This document shows, piece by piece, positions 25,470-33,928 of a DNA stretch of 41,445 bases (positions are counted from its first letter, which is position 1; each line of letters starts with the position of its first letter). The DNA is taken from NCBI GenBank assembly GCA_947567425.1, contig CANOLV010000023.1:1-41445 (forward strand), in the 5' to 3' direction. The position numbers and the translations under genes were made by a program. This DNA is from an uncultured Porphyromonadaceae bacterium. GTDB taxonomy: Bacteria; Bacteroidota; Bacteroidia; Bacteroidales; Muribaculaceae. The notes under the pieces are model-generated. The model was not told the DNA's origin and made no database searches. It was given only the letters and a program-made list of their open reading frames with translations.

Positions 25470-27653
25470 TTAATTGCCCATCTCCGACAAGAATTTTATT
25501 CTGACCAGACGAATCTCCTCTTCCGAGTATTCGCTCCCCAGTTCATTGATAGCTTCCTCGATATCGTCGCTTTCGCTCTCCTTGAAATATTCAAATATGT
25601 CGAGCTGGCGGTCATCGTCCATCACTTCGTCAAGGAAATAATTGATGCTGATCTTAGTGCCTGAATAGACTATCGCCTCTATCTCGTTGAGCAGTTCCCC
25701 GAACTCAAGGCCCTTGCTCTCTGCAAGCGAATCAAGAGCTATCTTCCGGTCTATGCCCTGGATGATCGATATCTTAAGTTTGCTCTTATTGGCCACGCTG
25801 CGCACGCGAAGGTCCTCCGGACGTTCGATCTCGTTCTCTTCCACATGCGCCTTGATCACCTTGACAAACTCCTCGCCGTAGCGCTTAGCCTTTCCCGATC
25901 CCACGCCGGGTATGTTCTGAAGCTCCTCAACGGTTATGGGATAGTTGGTGGCCATGGCTTCAAGCGACGGATCCTGGAATATGACATACGGAGGAAGTTC
26001 GAGCCTCTTGGCCATCTTCTTGCGCAGATCCTTCAGTATATTGTACAGTTCCGGATCCACCGCGCACGCGGCTCCGCTCTTAACCACAAGCTCCTCCTCG
26101 TCCTCGTTGAAGTCATTGTCCTCGACTATCTTGAACGATACGGGCGATTTGAGGAATTTCTTGCCCTTCGAGGTAAGCTTAAGCAGACCGAAGTTCTCTA
26201 TGTCGCGGTCGAGATAACCGGCTATTATACCCTGACGGATAACGGCATTCAGAACCTTGGCGTCGTCGCCCTGCAGACATCCGAACACTTCAAGCTCGTC
26301 ATGTCCGTATGACTTCACATTCGCAGTATTCTTACCTAACACAACATCAATCACATGATCAGCCTTAAATTTTTCTTTAAGTGCAATAACTGTTTCAATA
26401 ACAGCACAAAGTTCATCTTTCGCTTCCACTTGTTTCTTGGGATTTAAACAATTATCACAGTTCCCGCAATTCTCCTCCTCATACTTCTCTCCGAAGTAAT
26501 GCAGCAACAGCTTTCTCCTGCACACCGACGATTCGGCATAGGCGGCGGTCTCCATCAGGAGCTGCTTGCCTATCTCCTGTTCGGCCAGAGGCTTGCCCTG
26601 CATGAACTTCTCCATCTTAAGCAAGTCCTTATTGACGTAAAAAGCCACGCACAAGCCCTCGCCTCCGTCGCGCCCGGCACGGCCGGTCTCCTGATAATAG
26701 CCTTCAAGCGACTTGGGTATGTCATAGTGAATCACGAATCTCACATCCGGTTTGTCGATACCCATGCCGAAAGCTATAGTGGCGACAATCACGTCGACCT
26801 TTTCGAGCAGGAATGCGTCCTGATTGTCCGACCTTGTGGCCGCGTCCATGCCTGCATGGTATGGCAGGGCACGTATATTGTTGACCTGCAACATCTCGGC
26901 AAGCTCCTCGACCTTCTTGCGGCTCAGACAATAGATGATGCCGCTTTTACCCTCATGCGACTTTATGAAGCGGATAATGTCACGGTCGACATTAGACGTC
27001 TTCGGACGCACCTCGTAGTAAAGGTTCGTGCGGTTGAACGACGATTTGTAGACCACCGCATCCTGCATACCCAGATTCTTCTGGATGTCATGTTGCACCT
27101 TGGGGGTGGCGGTGGCGGTCAATGCGATCACAGGCCGCTGGCTTATCTCGTTGATGATGGGACGTATCCTGCGGTACTCCGGCCGGAAATCGTGCCCCCA
27201 CTCCGAGATGCAGTGGGCCTCGTCGACGGCATAGAACGAGATGGGAACTGTCTTTAGGAATTCAATATTCTCTTCTTTTGTAAGCGATTCAGGCGCCACG
27301 TACAACAACTTCGTCTTGCCTGATAGTATATCACTTTTCACTTGATCGATAGCGGCCCTGTTGAGCGAGGAGTTGAGGAAATGGGCCACATTGTCGTCCT
27401 CGCTGAAATTACGCATTGCGTCGACCTGATTCTTCATCAGGGCGATCAACGGCGAGATGACGATGGCCGTGCCCTCCATTAACAGCGCAGGCAATTGATA
27501 GCACAGCGACTTTCCCCCTCCCGTAGGCATAAGCACGAAAGTATCCTTCCCGTCCATCAGACTGGAAATGATGGCTTCTTGATTGCCTTTGAAAGTGTCG
27601 AATCCGAAGTGCTTTTTGAGTTCTTCGGAAAGTGCTGCTGTTTTTTTTGCCAT
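25470..27653 (-). CDS. recQ: ATP-dependent DNA helicase RecQ
   Basis: A 727-residue 3'-5' helicase of homologous recombination and fork repair. Domains: helicase core with Walker A MPTGGGKSLCYQLP, DEAH box AVDEAHCISEWGHDFRP and motif VI QETGRAGRDG; zinc-binding subdomain with Cys in VCRRKLLLHYF and ENCGNCDNC; winged helix; HRDC domain (~525-600, PPYVIFQDPSLEAMA). A C-terminal acidic tail of about 100 residues follows. Residues ~400-445 are encoded by an A+T-rich patch (see findings). It is 68 bases after clpX, an order shared by other Bacteroidales. Confidence 0.97.
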   Translation of the reverse strand: MAKKTAALSEELKKHFGFDTFKGNQEAIISSLMDGKDTFVLMPTGGGKSLCYQLPALLMEGTAIVISPLIALMKNQVDAMRNFSEDDNVAHFLNSSLNRAAIDQVKSDILSGKTKLLYVAPESLTKEENIEFLKTVPISFYAVDEAHCISEWGHDFRPEYRRIRPIINEISQRPVIALTATATPKVQHDIQKNLGMQDAVVYKSSFNRTNLYYEVRPKTSNVDRDIIRFIKSHEGKSGIIYCLSRKKVEELAEMLQVNNIRALPYHAGMDAATRSDNQDAFLLEKVDVIVATIAFGMGIDKPDVRFVIHYDIPKSLEGYYQETGRAGRDGGEGLCVAFYVNKDLLKMEKFMQGKPLAEQEIGKQLLMETAAYAESSVCRRKLLLHYFGEKYEEENCGNCDNCLNPKKQVEAKDELCAVIETVIALKEKFKADHVIDVVLGKNTANVKSYGHDELEVFGCLQGDDAKVLNAVIRQGIIAGYLDRDIENFGLLKLTSKGKKFLKSPVSFKIVEDNDFNEDEEELVVKSGAACAVDPELYNILKDLRKKMAKRLELPPYVIFQDPSLEAMATNYPITVEELQNIPGVGSGKAKRYGEEFVKVIKAHVEENEIERPEDLRVRSVANKSKLKISIIQGIDRKIALDSLAESKGLEFGELLNEIEAIVYSGTKISINYFLDEVMDDDRQLDIFEYFKESESDDIEEAINELGSEYSEEEIRLVRIKFLSEMGN

Positions 27654-27721
27654 GGCCGTAATGATTATTGGGTTATTGCTATCTACTTCAAGATTTCTCG
27701 AATTATATTCGACGTCTCTTA

Positions 27722-28969
27722 TTACTGGAATTTATTAATTTCAAAATTTGCTTTCAGCAGTTTCTCCATCGCGTAGTCCTTCGTCACCTCAAACTCCTTG
27801 CTGTCGGTTGACGGAATGTCGAACATAGCGTCGATCATTATCGATTCGACTATCGAACGGAGTCCGCGGGCGCCGAGCTTATACTCGATGGCCTTGTCCA
27901 CGATCAGGTCGAGGGCATCGTCGGCAAAAGTCAGCTCAACGCCGTCCATGGCGAAGAGTTTCTTATACTGACGTATGATGGCGTTCTTGGGTTCTGTCAG
28001 CACGCGGCGCAACGCATCGCGGTCGAGAGGCTCAAGATTAGTCAGCACGGGCAGACGTCCGATGATCTCGGGTATGAGGCCGAACGACTTCAAGTCCTGC
28101 GGAGCCACATATTTGAGATAATTGTCACGTTCGACGCGCTGGCGCGACGGATCGGTGGAATAGCCTACCACATGGGTGTTCAACCTATGGGCTATCTTCT
28201 GTTCGATGCCGTCAAACGCACCGCCGCAGATGAACAGGATGTTCTTCGTGTCCACCGGGATCATACGCTGCTCTGGGTGCTTGCGGCCTCCTTGTGGCGG
28301 CACATTGACCACCGAACCTTCAAGAAGCTTCAGCAGACCCTGCTGTACGCCTTCGCCGCTCACGTCGCGGGTGATGGACGGATTGTCGCCCTTACGGGCT
28401 ATTTTGTCGATCTCGTCAATGAACACTATCCCCTTTTCAGCCTTGGCCACATCGTAGTCCGACGCCTGCAGCAGACGCACAAGCAGGCTCTCTATGTCCT
28501 CGCCGACATAACCGGCCTCGGTGAGCACCGTAGCGTCGACTATGGCGAACGGCACGTCGAGCAGCTTGGCAATGGTCTTGGCCAGGAGGGTCTTGCCCGT
28601 TCCTGTAGGCCCCACCATGATGATGTTGCTCTTCTCTATGTCCACCTCGTCGCCGGCGTTCTGCGCCAGGCGCTTGTAGTGGTTATAGACCGCCACCGAC
28701 AGATAGCGCTTCGCACTATCCTGGCCTATGACGTATTGGTTCAGAAATTCATAAATCTCCTTAGGCTTCGGCACCGACGACATCTTAACCTCGTCGGTGG
28801 AAGCTTGCTTGTTCTCCTGACGGTATTCGCTCAGCATTGAGCTTATGGCCTCGACGCATTCGGCGCATATAAATGTGTTGACCTTGTCCACAGAGGGCAC
28901 AAGAACCTCCGACATCGATGCCGGACGCCCGCAGAACGAACATTTTGAAGTATCACTCTTTTTTGCCAT
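27722..28969 (-). CDS. clpX: ClpX, ATPase subunit of the ClpXP protease
   Basis: A 415-residue AAA+ unfoldase. The N-terminal zinc domain has C10, C13, C35 and C38. Walker A is GPTGTGKT (120-127) and Walker B ends in Asp185-Glu186 ([10 protein letters not shown]). The loop that docks on ClpP is VGY in THVVGYSTD, fitting the hydrophobic-Gly-hydrophobic rule (IGF in E. coli). It is 41 bases after clpP on the same transcript. Confidence 0.98.
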   Translation of the reverse strand: MAKKSDTSKCSFCGRPASMSEVLVPSVDKVNTFICAECVEAISSMLSEYRQENKQASTDEVKMSSVPKPKEIYEFLNQYVIGQDSAKRYLSVAVYNHYKRLAQNAGDEVDIEKSNIIMVGPTGTGKTLLAKTIAKLLDVPFAIVDATVLTEAGYVGEDIESLLVRLLQASDYDVAKAEKGIVFIDEIDKIARKGDNPSITRDVSGEGVQQGLLKLLEGSVVNVPPQGGRKHPEQRMIPVDTKNILFICGGAFDGIEQKIAHRLNTHVVGYSTDPSRQRVERDNYLKYVAPQDLKSFGLIPEIIGRLPVLTNLEPLDRDALRRVLTEPKNAIIRQYKKLFAMDGVELTFADDALDLIVDKAIEYKLGARGLRSIVESIMIDAMFDIPSTDSKEFEVTKDYAMEKLLKANFEINKFQ

Positions 28970-29010
28970 TGTTCGGAAATAATCTTTGACTATGGTTGGT
29001 CGGACGCTGA

Positions 29011-29700
29011 TTAATGTTTAGCCTTGACAAGCACATTATCAATCATGCCATACTCCTTGGCTTCTTCGGCAGTCATCCAATAGTCGCGGTCGGAGTCGCG
29101 CTCCACCTTCTCGAAGGGTTGTCCCGAATGAGTGGATATGATGCTGTACAGCTCCTTCTTCAACTTCTGGATCTCACGGGCGGTGATCTCTATGTCAGAT
29201 GCCTGTCCTTGTGCTCCGCCCATGGGTTGGTGGATCATGACTCTCGAATGCTTGAGCGCGAAACGCTTTCCTGCAGTGCCCGACACGAGGAGCACCGCGG
29301 CCATCGAAGCGGCTATGCCGGTGCAGATGGTGGCCACGTCGCTCGATATGTACTGCATGGTGTCGTAGATGCCCAGACCGGCATACACCGATCCGCCGGG
29401 CGAGTTGATGTAGATCGACACGTCCTTGCCGGGGTCCGCGGAGTCAAGATAGAGGAGCTGCGCCTGAATCACATTGGCCGTGTAGTCGTTGACCTCGGTG
29501 CCGAGAAATATGATTCGGTCCATCATAAGGCGGGAGAACACATCCATCTGAGCCACGTTCAGCTGGCGCTCCTCAATAATCGTAGGAGATATATAGCTCG
29601 AAGTAATGTTTGAATGGTTAGTCGCGGCGATATACTGGTCAAGAGCAAGACCGTTAACGCCCAAATGCTTTACAGCATAGTTCCTAAAATCGTTGTTCAT
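29011..29700 (-). CDS. clpP: ClpP, proteolytic subunit of the ClpXP protease
   Basis: A 229-residue serine protease subunit of the tetradecameric barrel. The triad is Ser132 ([11 protein letters not shown]), His157 (IHQPMGG) and Asp202 ([11 protein letters not shown]). I use the ATG at 29700: the longer frame from 29760 would start upstream of the -7 element (29728-29735). The ~20-25 N-terminal residues are longer than the mature E. coli protein and may be a propeptide. Confidence 0.97.
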   Translation of the reverse strand: MNNDFRNYAVKHLGVNGLALDQYIAATNHSNITSSYISPTIIEERQLNVAQMDVFSRLMMDRIIFLGTEVNDYTANVIQAQLLYLDSADPGKDVSIYINSPGGSVYAGLGIYDTMQYISSDVATICTGIAASMAAVLLVSGTAGKRFALKHSRVMIHQPMGGAQGQASDIEITAREIQKLKKELYSIISTHSGQPFEKVERDSDRDYWMTAEEAKEYGMIDNVLVKAKH

Positions 29701-29727
29701 AACGTTTTTATTTTTGGGTTTGATATT

Positions 29728-29761
29728 CAAAGATACAAAATAAATATGATAATACAACAAA
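29728..29761 (-). promoter_or_regulatory. Promoter of clpP-clpX
   Basis: On the minus strand, TATCTTTG (29728-29735) is preceded by TTTG (29758-29761), directly followed by a second TTG (29755-29757) that is 19 bases from the -7 element. Good match to the Bacteroidetes consensus; 27 bases from the clpP start. Confidence 0.65.
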
Positions 29762-29868
29762 AAAATCGCTTAATCCAAACCTTGCACCTGACCGATTATA
29801 CTTTTTTATCTAAAATTCAGGCACAAACCGGATTGCCGCCAAACACAATCAAACGAGCCGTCCAAAAG

Positions 29869-29897
29869 AAAGGCATCCCCTTCCGGGAATGCCTTTT
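29869..29897 (-). terminator. Terminator of tig
   Basis: A hairpin of 8 plus 3 base pairs with one bulged base, a 5-base loop and a T-rich tail on the minus strand (CTTTCTTTT), 35 bases past the tig stop. Confidence 0.75.
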
Positions 29898-29931
29898 CCG
29901 TATGTCTGATTGGATTGCTGACCTATCTTGA

Positions 29932-31293
29932 TTACATCTTGGAGGCCATTTCCTTGAATTCGTCGAGCGATACTGTCTTTTCGTCGAGAGTCACCTTGGC
30001 CTGGATGGCGTTGAACAACTTGATGTCGCCAACCTCCTCTACCAGACGCGGACGGTAGTTCTTGTCGGCAAGGATACGCTTGGCGTAGTCGGTGAGGGTC
30101 TCATCGTCGATATTGGTCATGCCATACTGTGCAAACTGATGACGGGCTATCATCTTTGCGTGCTCGATAAGATCGTTCTCGTCGAGCTTGATGTCGCAAA
30201 GCGCGCTCAGACGCTCCTTGATAAGCTGCCATTTCAGCGACGGCTCCATCTTGGTGTACTCCTCGTCTACGTTTTCGGGAGTTATGCCGTCGTTGGCACC
30301 TTCGAGCCACTTCTTGAGCACTTCGGCAGGAAGCTCCATGTTGCCGTACTTGTCCATCATCATCTTCTCTACCTCGCGGCGGAACATGATCTGGCTGCTT
30401 CCTTCAAGGTCGCGCTCGATCATAGCCTTGACACCATTCAGATAGTCCTCTTCGGTAGCGACGCTGTCTTTTCCGAGAACATTGTCGTAGAGTTCCTGTC
30501 CATGTTCTGCCGGACGGAGCACGATTATTTCGGAGATCGCCATCTCGAAGTCGCCCTTGATGTCGGCGGCTTTTTCCTTATCTACACCGAGCATCGACGA
30601 AAGTTCTGCGGCATTGCCCTCGCAGGTCTTCCAAGGATTGAACACAACCTTGTCGTTGACCTTCTTTCCTGCAAACTTCTCCGACTCGGCTTTGTCCTTG
30701 AAATACATAGGAGCCACGATGCCGTTGATCATCTGGATGGCATCGTCGGTAGTCTTCACCGCGCCGTTCTCATCGAGTTCCATGATCGAACCCTTGACAA
30801 GTGCGTTAGGTTCAACCTCTTCACCGGGAACCTGTGCGCCGAAACGCTCGCAGAACTGCTTGTCCTGCTCAGCCACCATCTCGTCGGTCACGTTGATTTT
30901 ATAGTAAGGCACAGTCACGTTCTTGTCAAGCTCCACGTTGATCTCGGGAGCGAGAGCAAGCTCATACTGGAATGTAAAGTCTTTTTCGTTCTTAAGGTCA
31001 AGTTCCTTGACTTCTACAGGAATGGGCTGGCCGAGCACGGCGAGCTTATTCTCCTGGATATACTTAACTACGGCGTTGTACACTTCGTTGTTGATCACAT
31101 CGCTGGCAACGTGCTTGCCGAAGCGGCGGTTGAGCTCGCCGAAAGGCACGTGTCCCTGACGGAAACCGGGTATGGTATGGGTGCGGCCTATCTTCTTAAG
31201 CTCTTTCTCCACCTTATCCTTGTAGTCATTCTCCTCAATCGACACTGTCAGCAGAGCGCTGACATTGCCGGTCTTCTCCATTGATACGTTCAT
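29932..31293 (-). CDS. tig: Trigger factor
   Basis: A 453-residue ribosome-bound chaperone and peptidyl-prolyl isomerase. The ribosome-docking signature GFRQGHVP is at residues 43-50. The central FKBP-like PPIase region (about 150-240) is weakly conserved, as is common in Bacteroidetes, and the C-terminal substrate-binding arms are helical and acidic. The order tig, clpP, clpX is the common bacterial one. It ends at a hairpin, so it is a single-gene transcript. Confidence 0.96.
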   Translation of the reverse strand: MNVSMEKTGNVSALLTVSIEENDYKDKVEKELKKIGRTHTIPGFRQGHVPFGELNRRFGKHVASDVINNEVYNAVVKYIQENKLAVLGQPIPVEVKELDLKNEKDFTFQYELALAPEINVELDKNVTVPYYKINVTDEMVAEQDKQFCERFGAQVPGEEVEPNALVKGSIMELDENGAVKTTDDAIQMINGIVAPMYFKDKAESEKFAGKKVNDKVVFNPWKTCEGNAAELSSMLGVDKEKAADIKGDFEMAISEIIVLRPAEHGQELYDNVLGKDSVATEEDYLNGVKAMIERDLEGSSQIMFRREVEKMMMDKYGNMELPAEVLKKWLEGANDGITPENVDEEYTKMEPSLKWQLIKERLSALCDIKLDENDLIEHAKMIARHQFAQYGMTNIDDETLTDYAKRILADKNYRPRLVEEVGDIKLFNAIQAKVTLDEKTVSLDEFKEMASKM

Positions 31294-31371
31294 ATTTACT
31301 GAATTCTTTATGTTGTATTGTTAAAAACACATTAATTTGTCATTCGTCAAGCAGGGCGAATGAATTTTAAC

Positions 31372-31391
31372 CAAATTTAGGCGCAAATTTA
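31372..31391 (-). promoter_or_regulatory. Tandem -7 elements upstream of tig
   Basis: TAAATTTG occurs twice on the minus strand, at 31372-31379 and 31384-31391, about 80-90 bases before the tig ATG. A TTTG lies 15 bases before the nearer one. Either could be the -7 element. The rest of the 184-base gap holds no gene. Confidence 0.45.
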
Positions 31392-31477
31392 ATTCAAAAT
31401 TCCCAACTATGAAATAGTTCTACAAATCTTTGTGATTTTTTATGGAAAAGATTGCCCATGCGGGGACTTTCGGAAAG

Positions 31478-31942
31478 TCATACAAATCTGTACTTGGTGA
31501 ACATCGACGGATCCCGCCCACCCTGGCGTTCAAGCTTCAGACACCGCGTCATATCGGCGTCGTTGCGGATCACGATGAATCCGTCGTCATCGATTTCAAG
31601 GAGTTCCAAGTCTGAATCAAGCCCGGCAGGTTCAGACGGGCTGCGGTCGGGATGATTAGCACGCACACCTTCCGCCACCGGCTTCTCCACGTCCGTCGAC
31701 GACACGGCACGCTGATTCCTGCGCCGACGGGATTCGCGCATCTTCGCGCGTCGGTCGACAATCTTCTTTATCAACAAAAACGCTATGCGCTCCGCTCCTT
31801 CCAGTCCTGACGGCTCCGTGCCGTGAAGCTGATAGCGGCGTATGGATTCCTCCACCACCGCTCTCCGATGCTCGGGAAGAAGCGCTATCATCTCAGTCCA
31901 TTCCTTGTCAAAGCGGGGATTTCTAGTAGTCGTGTTTTTCAT
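31478..31942 (-). CDS. Small hypothetical protein, phage DUF6291-like N-terminus
   Basis: A 154-residue soluble, charged protein. I place the start at 31942 (MKNTTTRNPRF...) because the longer frame from 32062 starts inside the EamA gene and upstream of the -7 element at 31987-31994. Residues ~8-75 (FDKEWTEMIALLP, then SIRRYQLHGTEPSGL, a hydrophobic helix and an Arg-rich run) follow the pattern of small phage and mobile-element proteins of the DUF6291 kind; this is by eye and uncertain. The C-terminal half is acidic (DLELLEIDDDGFIVI). No enzymatic motif is visible. It sits between the EamA gene and tig, same strand. Confidence 0.65.
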   Translation of the reverse strand: MKNTTTRNPRFDKEWTEMIALLPEHRRAVVEESIRRYQLHGTEPSGLEGAERIAFLLIKKIVDRRAKMRESRRRRNQRAVSSTDVEKPVAEGVRANHPDRSPSEPAGLDSDLELLEIDDDGFIVIRNDADMTRCLKLERQGGRDPSMFTKYRFV

Positions 31943-31986
31943 TGTAATATGCAGTTTTTTTCGGTTGGTATATCTTAGTCGTTGTG

Positions 31987-31994
31987 CAAAGATA
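31987..31994 (-). promoter_or_regulatory. -7 element of the small hypothetical gene
   Basis: TATCTTTG on the minus strand, 44 bases before the ATG at 31942. The nearest upstream TTTG is about 25 bases away, slightly too far. Confidence 0.5.
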
Positions 31995-32042
31995 ATACCG
32001 GCCGCGACGGATTGTACTGCAAAATTGGGAAAAAATTTTTCG

Positions 32043-32957
32043 TCAGACCTTTTTTCCGCCAAGTCTGTCGCTCACGAACACCCCGATAAGGATCAGCGCA
32101 CATCCGGTGTAGCCGATCAGCGTCACAACTTCACCGAGCAGCAGAGCCGAGGCAATCAACGTGACCACCGGCTGAAAATACAGATAATTGTTGGTGGTTA
32201 TCGCTCCCAGCCCCTTCACGCACCATGCCCAAAGCAGGAATGCGATCATCGAGCAGAACACACCCAGAAAGAGGAAATTCAAGCTGACATCCCACGAAGC
32301 GAACACCGAAAGCGAGGAGTGGCCCGGCTGTTCAAGATAAAAGGGTATCGCCGTCAGAAGCCCGTAGAAGAATGTCTTTCTGGTTATGAACATAACAGTA
32401 TAGAACGCGCTCAACTTTCTCAGGACTATCGAATATACCGCCCATGAAAACGCCGCAGAAAGAGCCAGCAGGTCGCCCAAAGGCTTTATGTTGACTGAAA
32501 AACTGCTGTTGAATATGACGAACCCCACACCGAGAAATGCAATCACCGAACCTATTATGACCCACCGGCCTGGACGCTCAGACTTATATATTGTACCAAG
32601 CAACAGAGTGGTCAGCAACGGCGCCAAAGTGACTATAAGCGACACATTGGACACCAGCGTGTATTCCAACGCCGTGTTCTCGGCTATGAAATAGAGCGAT
32701 CCGGCGCACATTCCGCAGACAACGAACAGCAATTCATCGCGCCAGGAATTGGACATAAGCTTGCCGTGGCACACGCAGAATGTCAACAGATATGCCAATA
32801 TCGTTCTGAATATGTAGACTTCCGTAGGATAAAGCCCATAGTCAAGCAATACTTTTGTAGCTACAAACGACACTCCCCAAGCCGACACAGTTATAAATGC
32901 GCCGAGATGGTACCAAAGTAAGGATGACGAATCTGCTCTTAATTTCAGGCTTCCCAT
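32043..32957 (-). CDS. EamA/DMT-family transporter
   Basis: A 304-residue inner-membrane protein with ten hydrophobic segments in two EamA repeats (FITVSAWGVSFVATKVLL opens the first, LLALSAAFSWAVYSIVLRKL the second). It is not a close copy of the transporter at 3571-4494. Substrate unknown. It has a well-formed promoter at 32991-33020, divergent from the OmpA-like lipoprotein gene. Confidence 0.9.
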   Translation of the reverse strand: MGSLKLRADSSSLLWYHLGAFITVSAWGVSFVATKVLLDYGLYPTEVYIFRTILAYLLTFCVCHGKLMSNSWRDELLFVVCGMCAGSLYFIAENTALEYTLVSNVSLIVTLAPLLTTLLLGTIYKSERPGRWVIIGSVIAFLGVGFVIFNSSFSVNIKPLGDLLALSAAFSWAVYSIVLRKLSAFYTVMFITRKTFFYGLLTAIPFYLEQPGHSSLSVFASWDVSLNFLFLGVFCSMIAFLLWAWCVKGLGAITTNNYLYFQPVVTLIASALLLGEVVTLIGYTGCALILIGVFVSDRLGGKKV

Positions 32958-32990
32958 TTTATTCCGAGATTTCTATATTCAAAAACTATG

Positions 32991-33020
32991 CAAAAATACT
33001 TAAATTTTATCATATACAAA
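32991..33020 (-). promoter_or_regulatory. Promoter of the second EamA transporter
   Basis: TTTG (33017-33020) and TATTTTTG (32991-32998) on the minus strand, 18 bases apart, 33 bases before the start at 32957. Confidence 0.6.
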
Positions 33021-33095
33021 AAAACAATACATGCTTTTATATTGTAGAAATATATGGAGGGTAGAGAATATGCTCAACTATTAAAAATTTATCGT

Positions 33096-33103
33096 TATCT
33101 TTG
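33096..33103 (+). promoter_or_regulatory. -7 element of the OmpA-like lipoprotein gene
   Basis: TATCTTTG, 37 bases before the ATG at 33141. No TTTG at the usual distance; the spacer is A+T rich. Confidence 0.5.
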
Positions 33104-33140
33104 CCTCCACAGAGAATAAATTAACTTAATTTGAATAAGT

Positions 33141-33839
33141 ATGAAAATCTTAAAAATGACTGGAGCGGCATTGCTCGCATTCTGCATGCTGGTTGGGGGA
33201 TCCGGATGTAACTCTCTGACAAATACCGGTAAGGGTGCACTTATCGGCGGAGGTGGCGGTGCCGCGGCAGGTGCCGGACTCGGCGCCCTCATCGGCGGAG
33301 GCAAAGGCGCCGCCATAGGAAGTGCCATCGGTGCGGCGGTAGGTGCCGGCGCAGGTGCGCTTATCGGTAAGAAGATGGACAAGCAGCAGGAACAGCTCGC
33401 CTCTACCCTGCCTGACGCCCAAGTGGAGCAGACCACCGACCAGAACGGCCTGCAGGCCATCAAAGTGACTTTTGACGGCGGAATCCTTTTCCAGACAGGA
33501 AAGTATGCACTTAACTCGCAGGCACAGCAGGATCTGAGCCGATTCGCCGTATCGCTCAAGCAGAATCCTCTGACCGATGTACAGATAATCGGATTTACCG
33601 ACAACACCGGCTCATTCGCCGTCAATCAGAAATTGTCGACTGAACGCGCCGACGCTGTGATGTCATATCTCGTCAATTCCGGCGTATCGCCTACACGATT
33701 GACCGCCAAGGGAGTTCCGATGGCCGACTATGTAGCGTCCAACGAGACTGCCGCCGGACGCGCACAGAACCGTCGCGTAGAAATCTACATCACCGCAAGT
33801 CCGGAGATGATACAGCAGGCTGAGAACGGCTCCCTATAG
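33141..33839 (+). CDS. OmpA-family lipoprotein with glycine zipper (YiaD-like)
   Basis: A 232-residue outer-membrane lipoprotein: lipobox GSGC (Cys23), then a ~45-residue glycine zipper (GKGALIGGGGGAAAGAGL and repeats, ending GALIGKKMDK) that should insert in or pack against the membrane, then an OmpA C-terminal peptidoglycan-binding domain (~105-225) with GFTDNTGS and the Arg of LSTERADAV. The order is that of E. coli YiaD. Probably a structural tether between outer membrane and cell wall. Single gene with its own promoter and terminator. Confidence 0.9.
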   Translation: MKILKMTGAALLAFCMLVGGSGCNSLTNTGKGALIGGGGGAAAGAGLGALIGGGKGAAIGSAIGAAVGAGAGALIGKKMDKQQEQLASTLPDAQVEQTTDQNGLQAIKVTFDGGILFQTGKYALNSQAQQDLSRFAVSLKQNPLTDVQIIGFTDNTGSFAVNQKLSTERADAVMSYLVNSGVSPTRLTAKGVPMADYVASNETAAGRAQNRRVEIYITASPEMIQQAENGSL

Positions 33840-33864
33840 TCAACGGCCTTACACTATAAACGAC

Positions 33865-33902
33865 TGCCGGGGCAGGAAACGATGAAGTTTCCTGCCCCGG
33901 CA
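33865..33902. terminator. Bidirectional terminator between the OmpA-like gene and ffh
   Basis: A perfect 16-bp stem (33865-33880 with 33887-33902) with a 6-base loop lies between two convergent genes. Confidence 0.85.
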
Positions 33903-33928
33903 CTTTATGATCTATACGCCAAACTGAT

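Larger units (their letters stand above)
29701..29931. other. Gap between tig and clpP: clpP promoter and tig terminator
   Basis: At 231 bases this is the longest gene-free stretch. It holds the clpP promoter and, next to the tig stop, the tig terminator, which shows that clpP is transcribed independently of tig. I see no RNA gene in it. Confidence 0.6.

Noticed and set aside
27698-27712. 15-base palindrome TCGAAT-TAT-ATTCGA between clpX and recQ
   Set aside because: Six-base arms, no second copy seen, and no T-run; too short to claim an operator or terminator.
29746-29931. 61-residue plus-strand frame between clpP and tig with a faint helix-turn-helix look (TGLPPNTIKRAV)
   Set aside because: It contains the tig terminator hairpin and overlaps the clpP promoter region; no start context of its own.
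30139-31284. 381-residue open frame antisense to tig
   Set aside because: It lies wholly within tig and mirrors its codons; His/Leu/Val-rich composition is that of a reverse-complement shadow. tig is certain.
31465-31479. Hairpin GACTTT/AAAGTC at the end of the small hypothetical gene
   Set aside because: Six-bp stem overlapping the stop codon; not enough to call a terminator.
33095-33625. Pro/Ala-rich frame antisense to the OmpA-like gene
   Set aside because: It is the reverse complement of the glycine zipper, which necessarily gives Pro/Ala runs.
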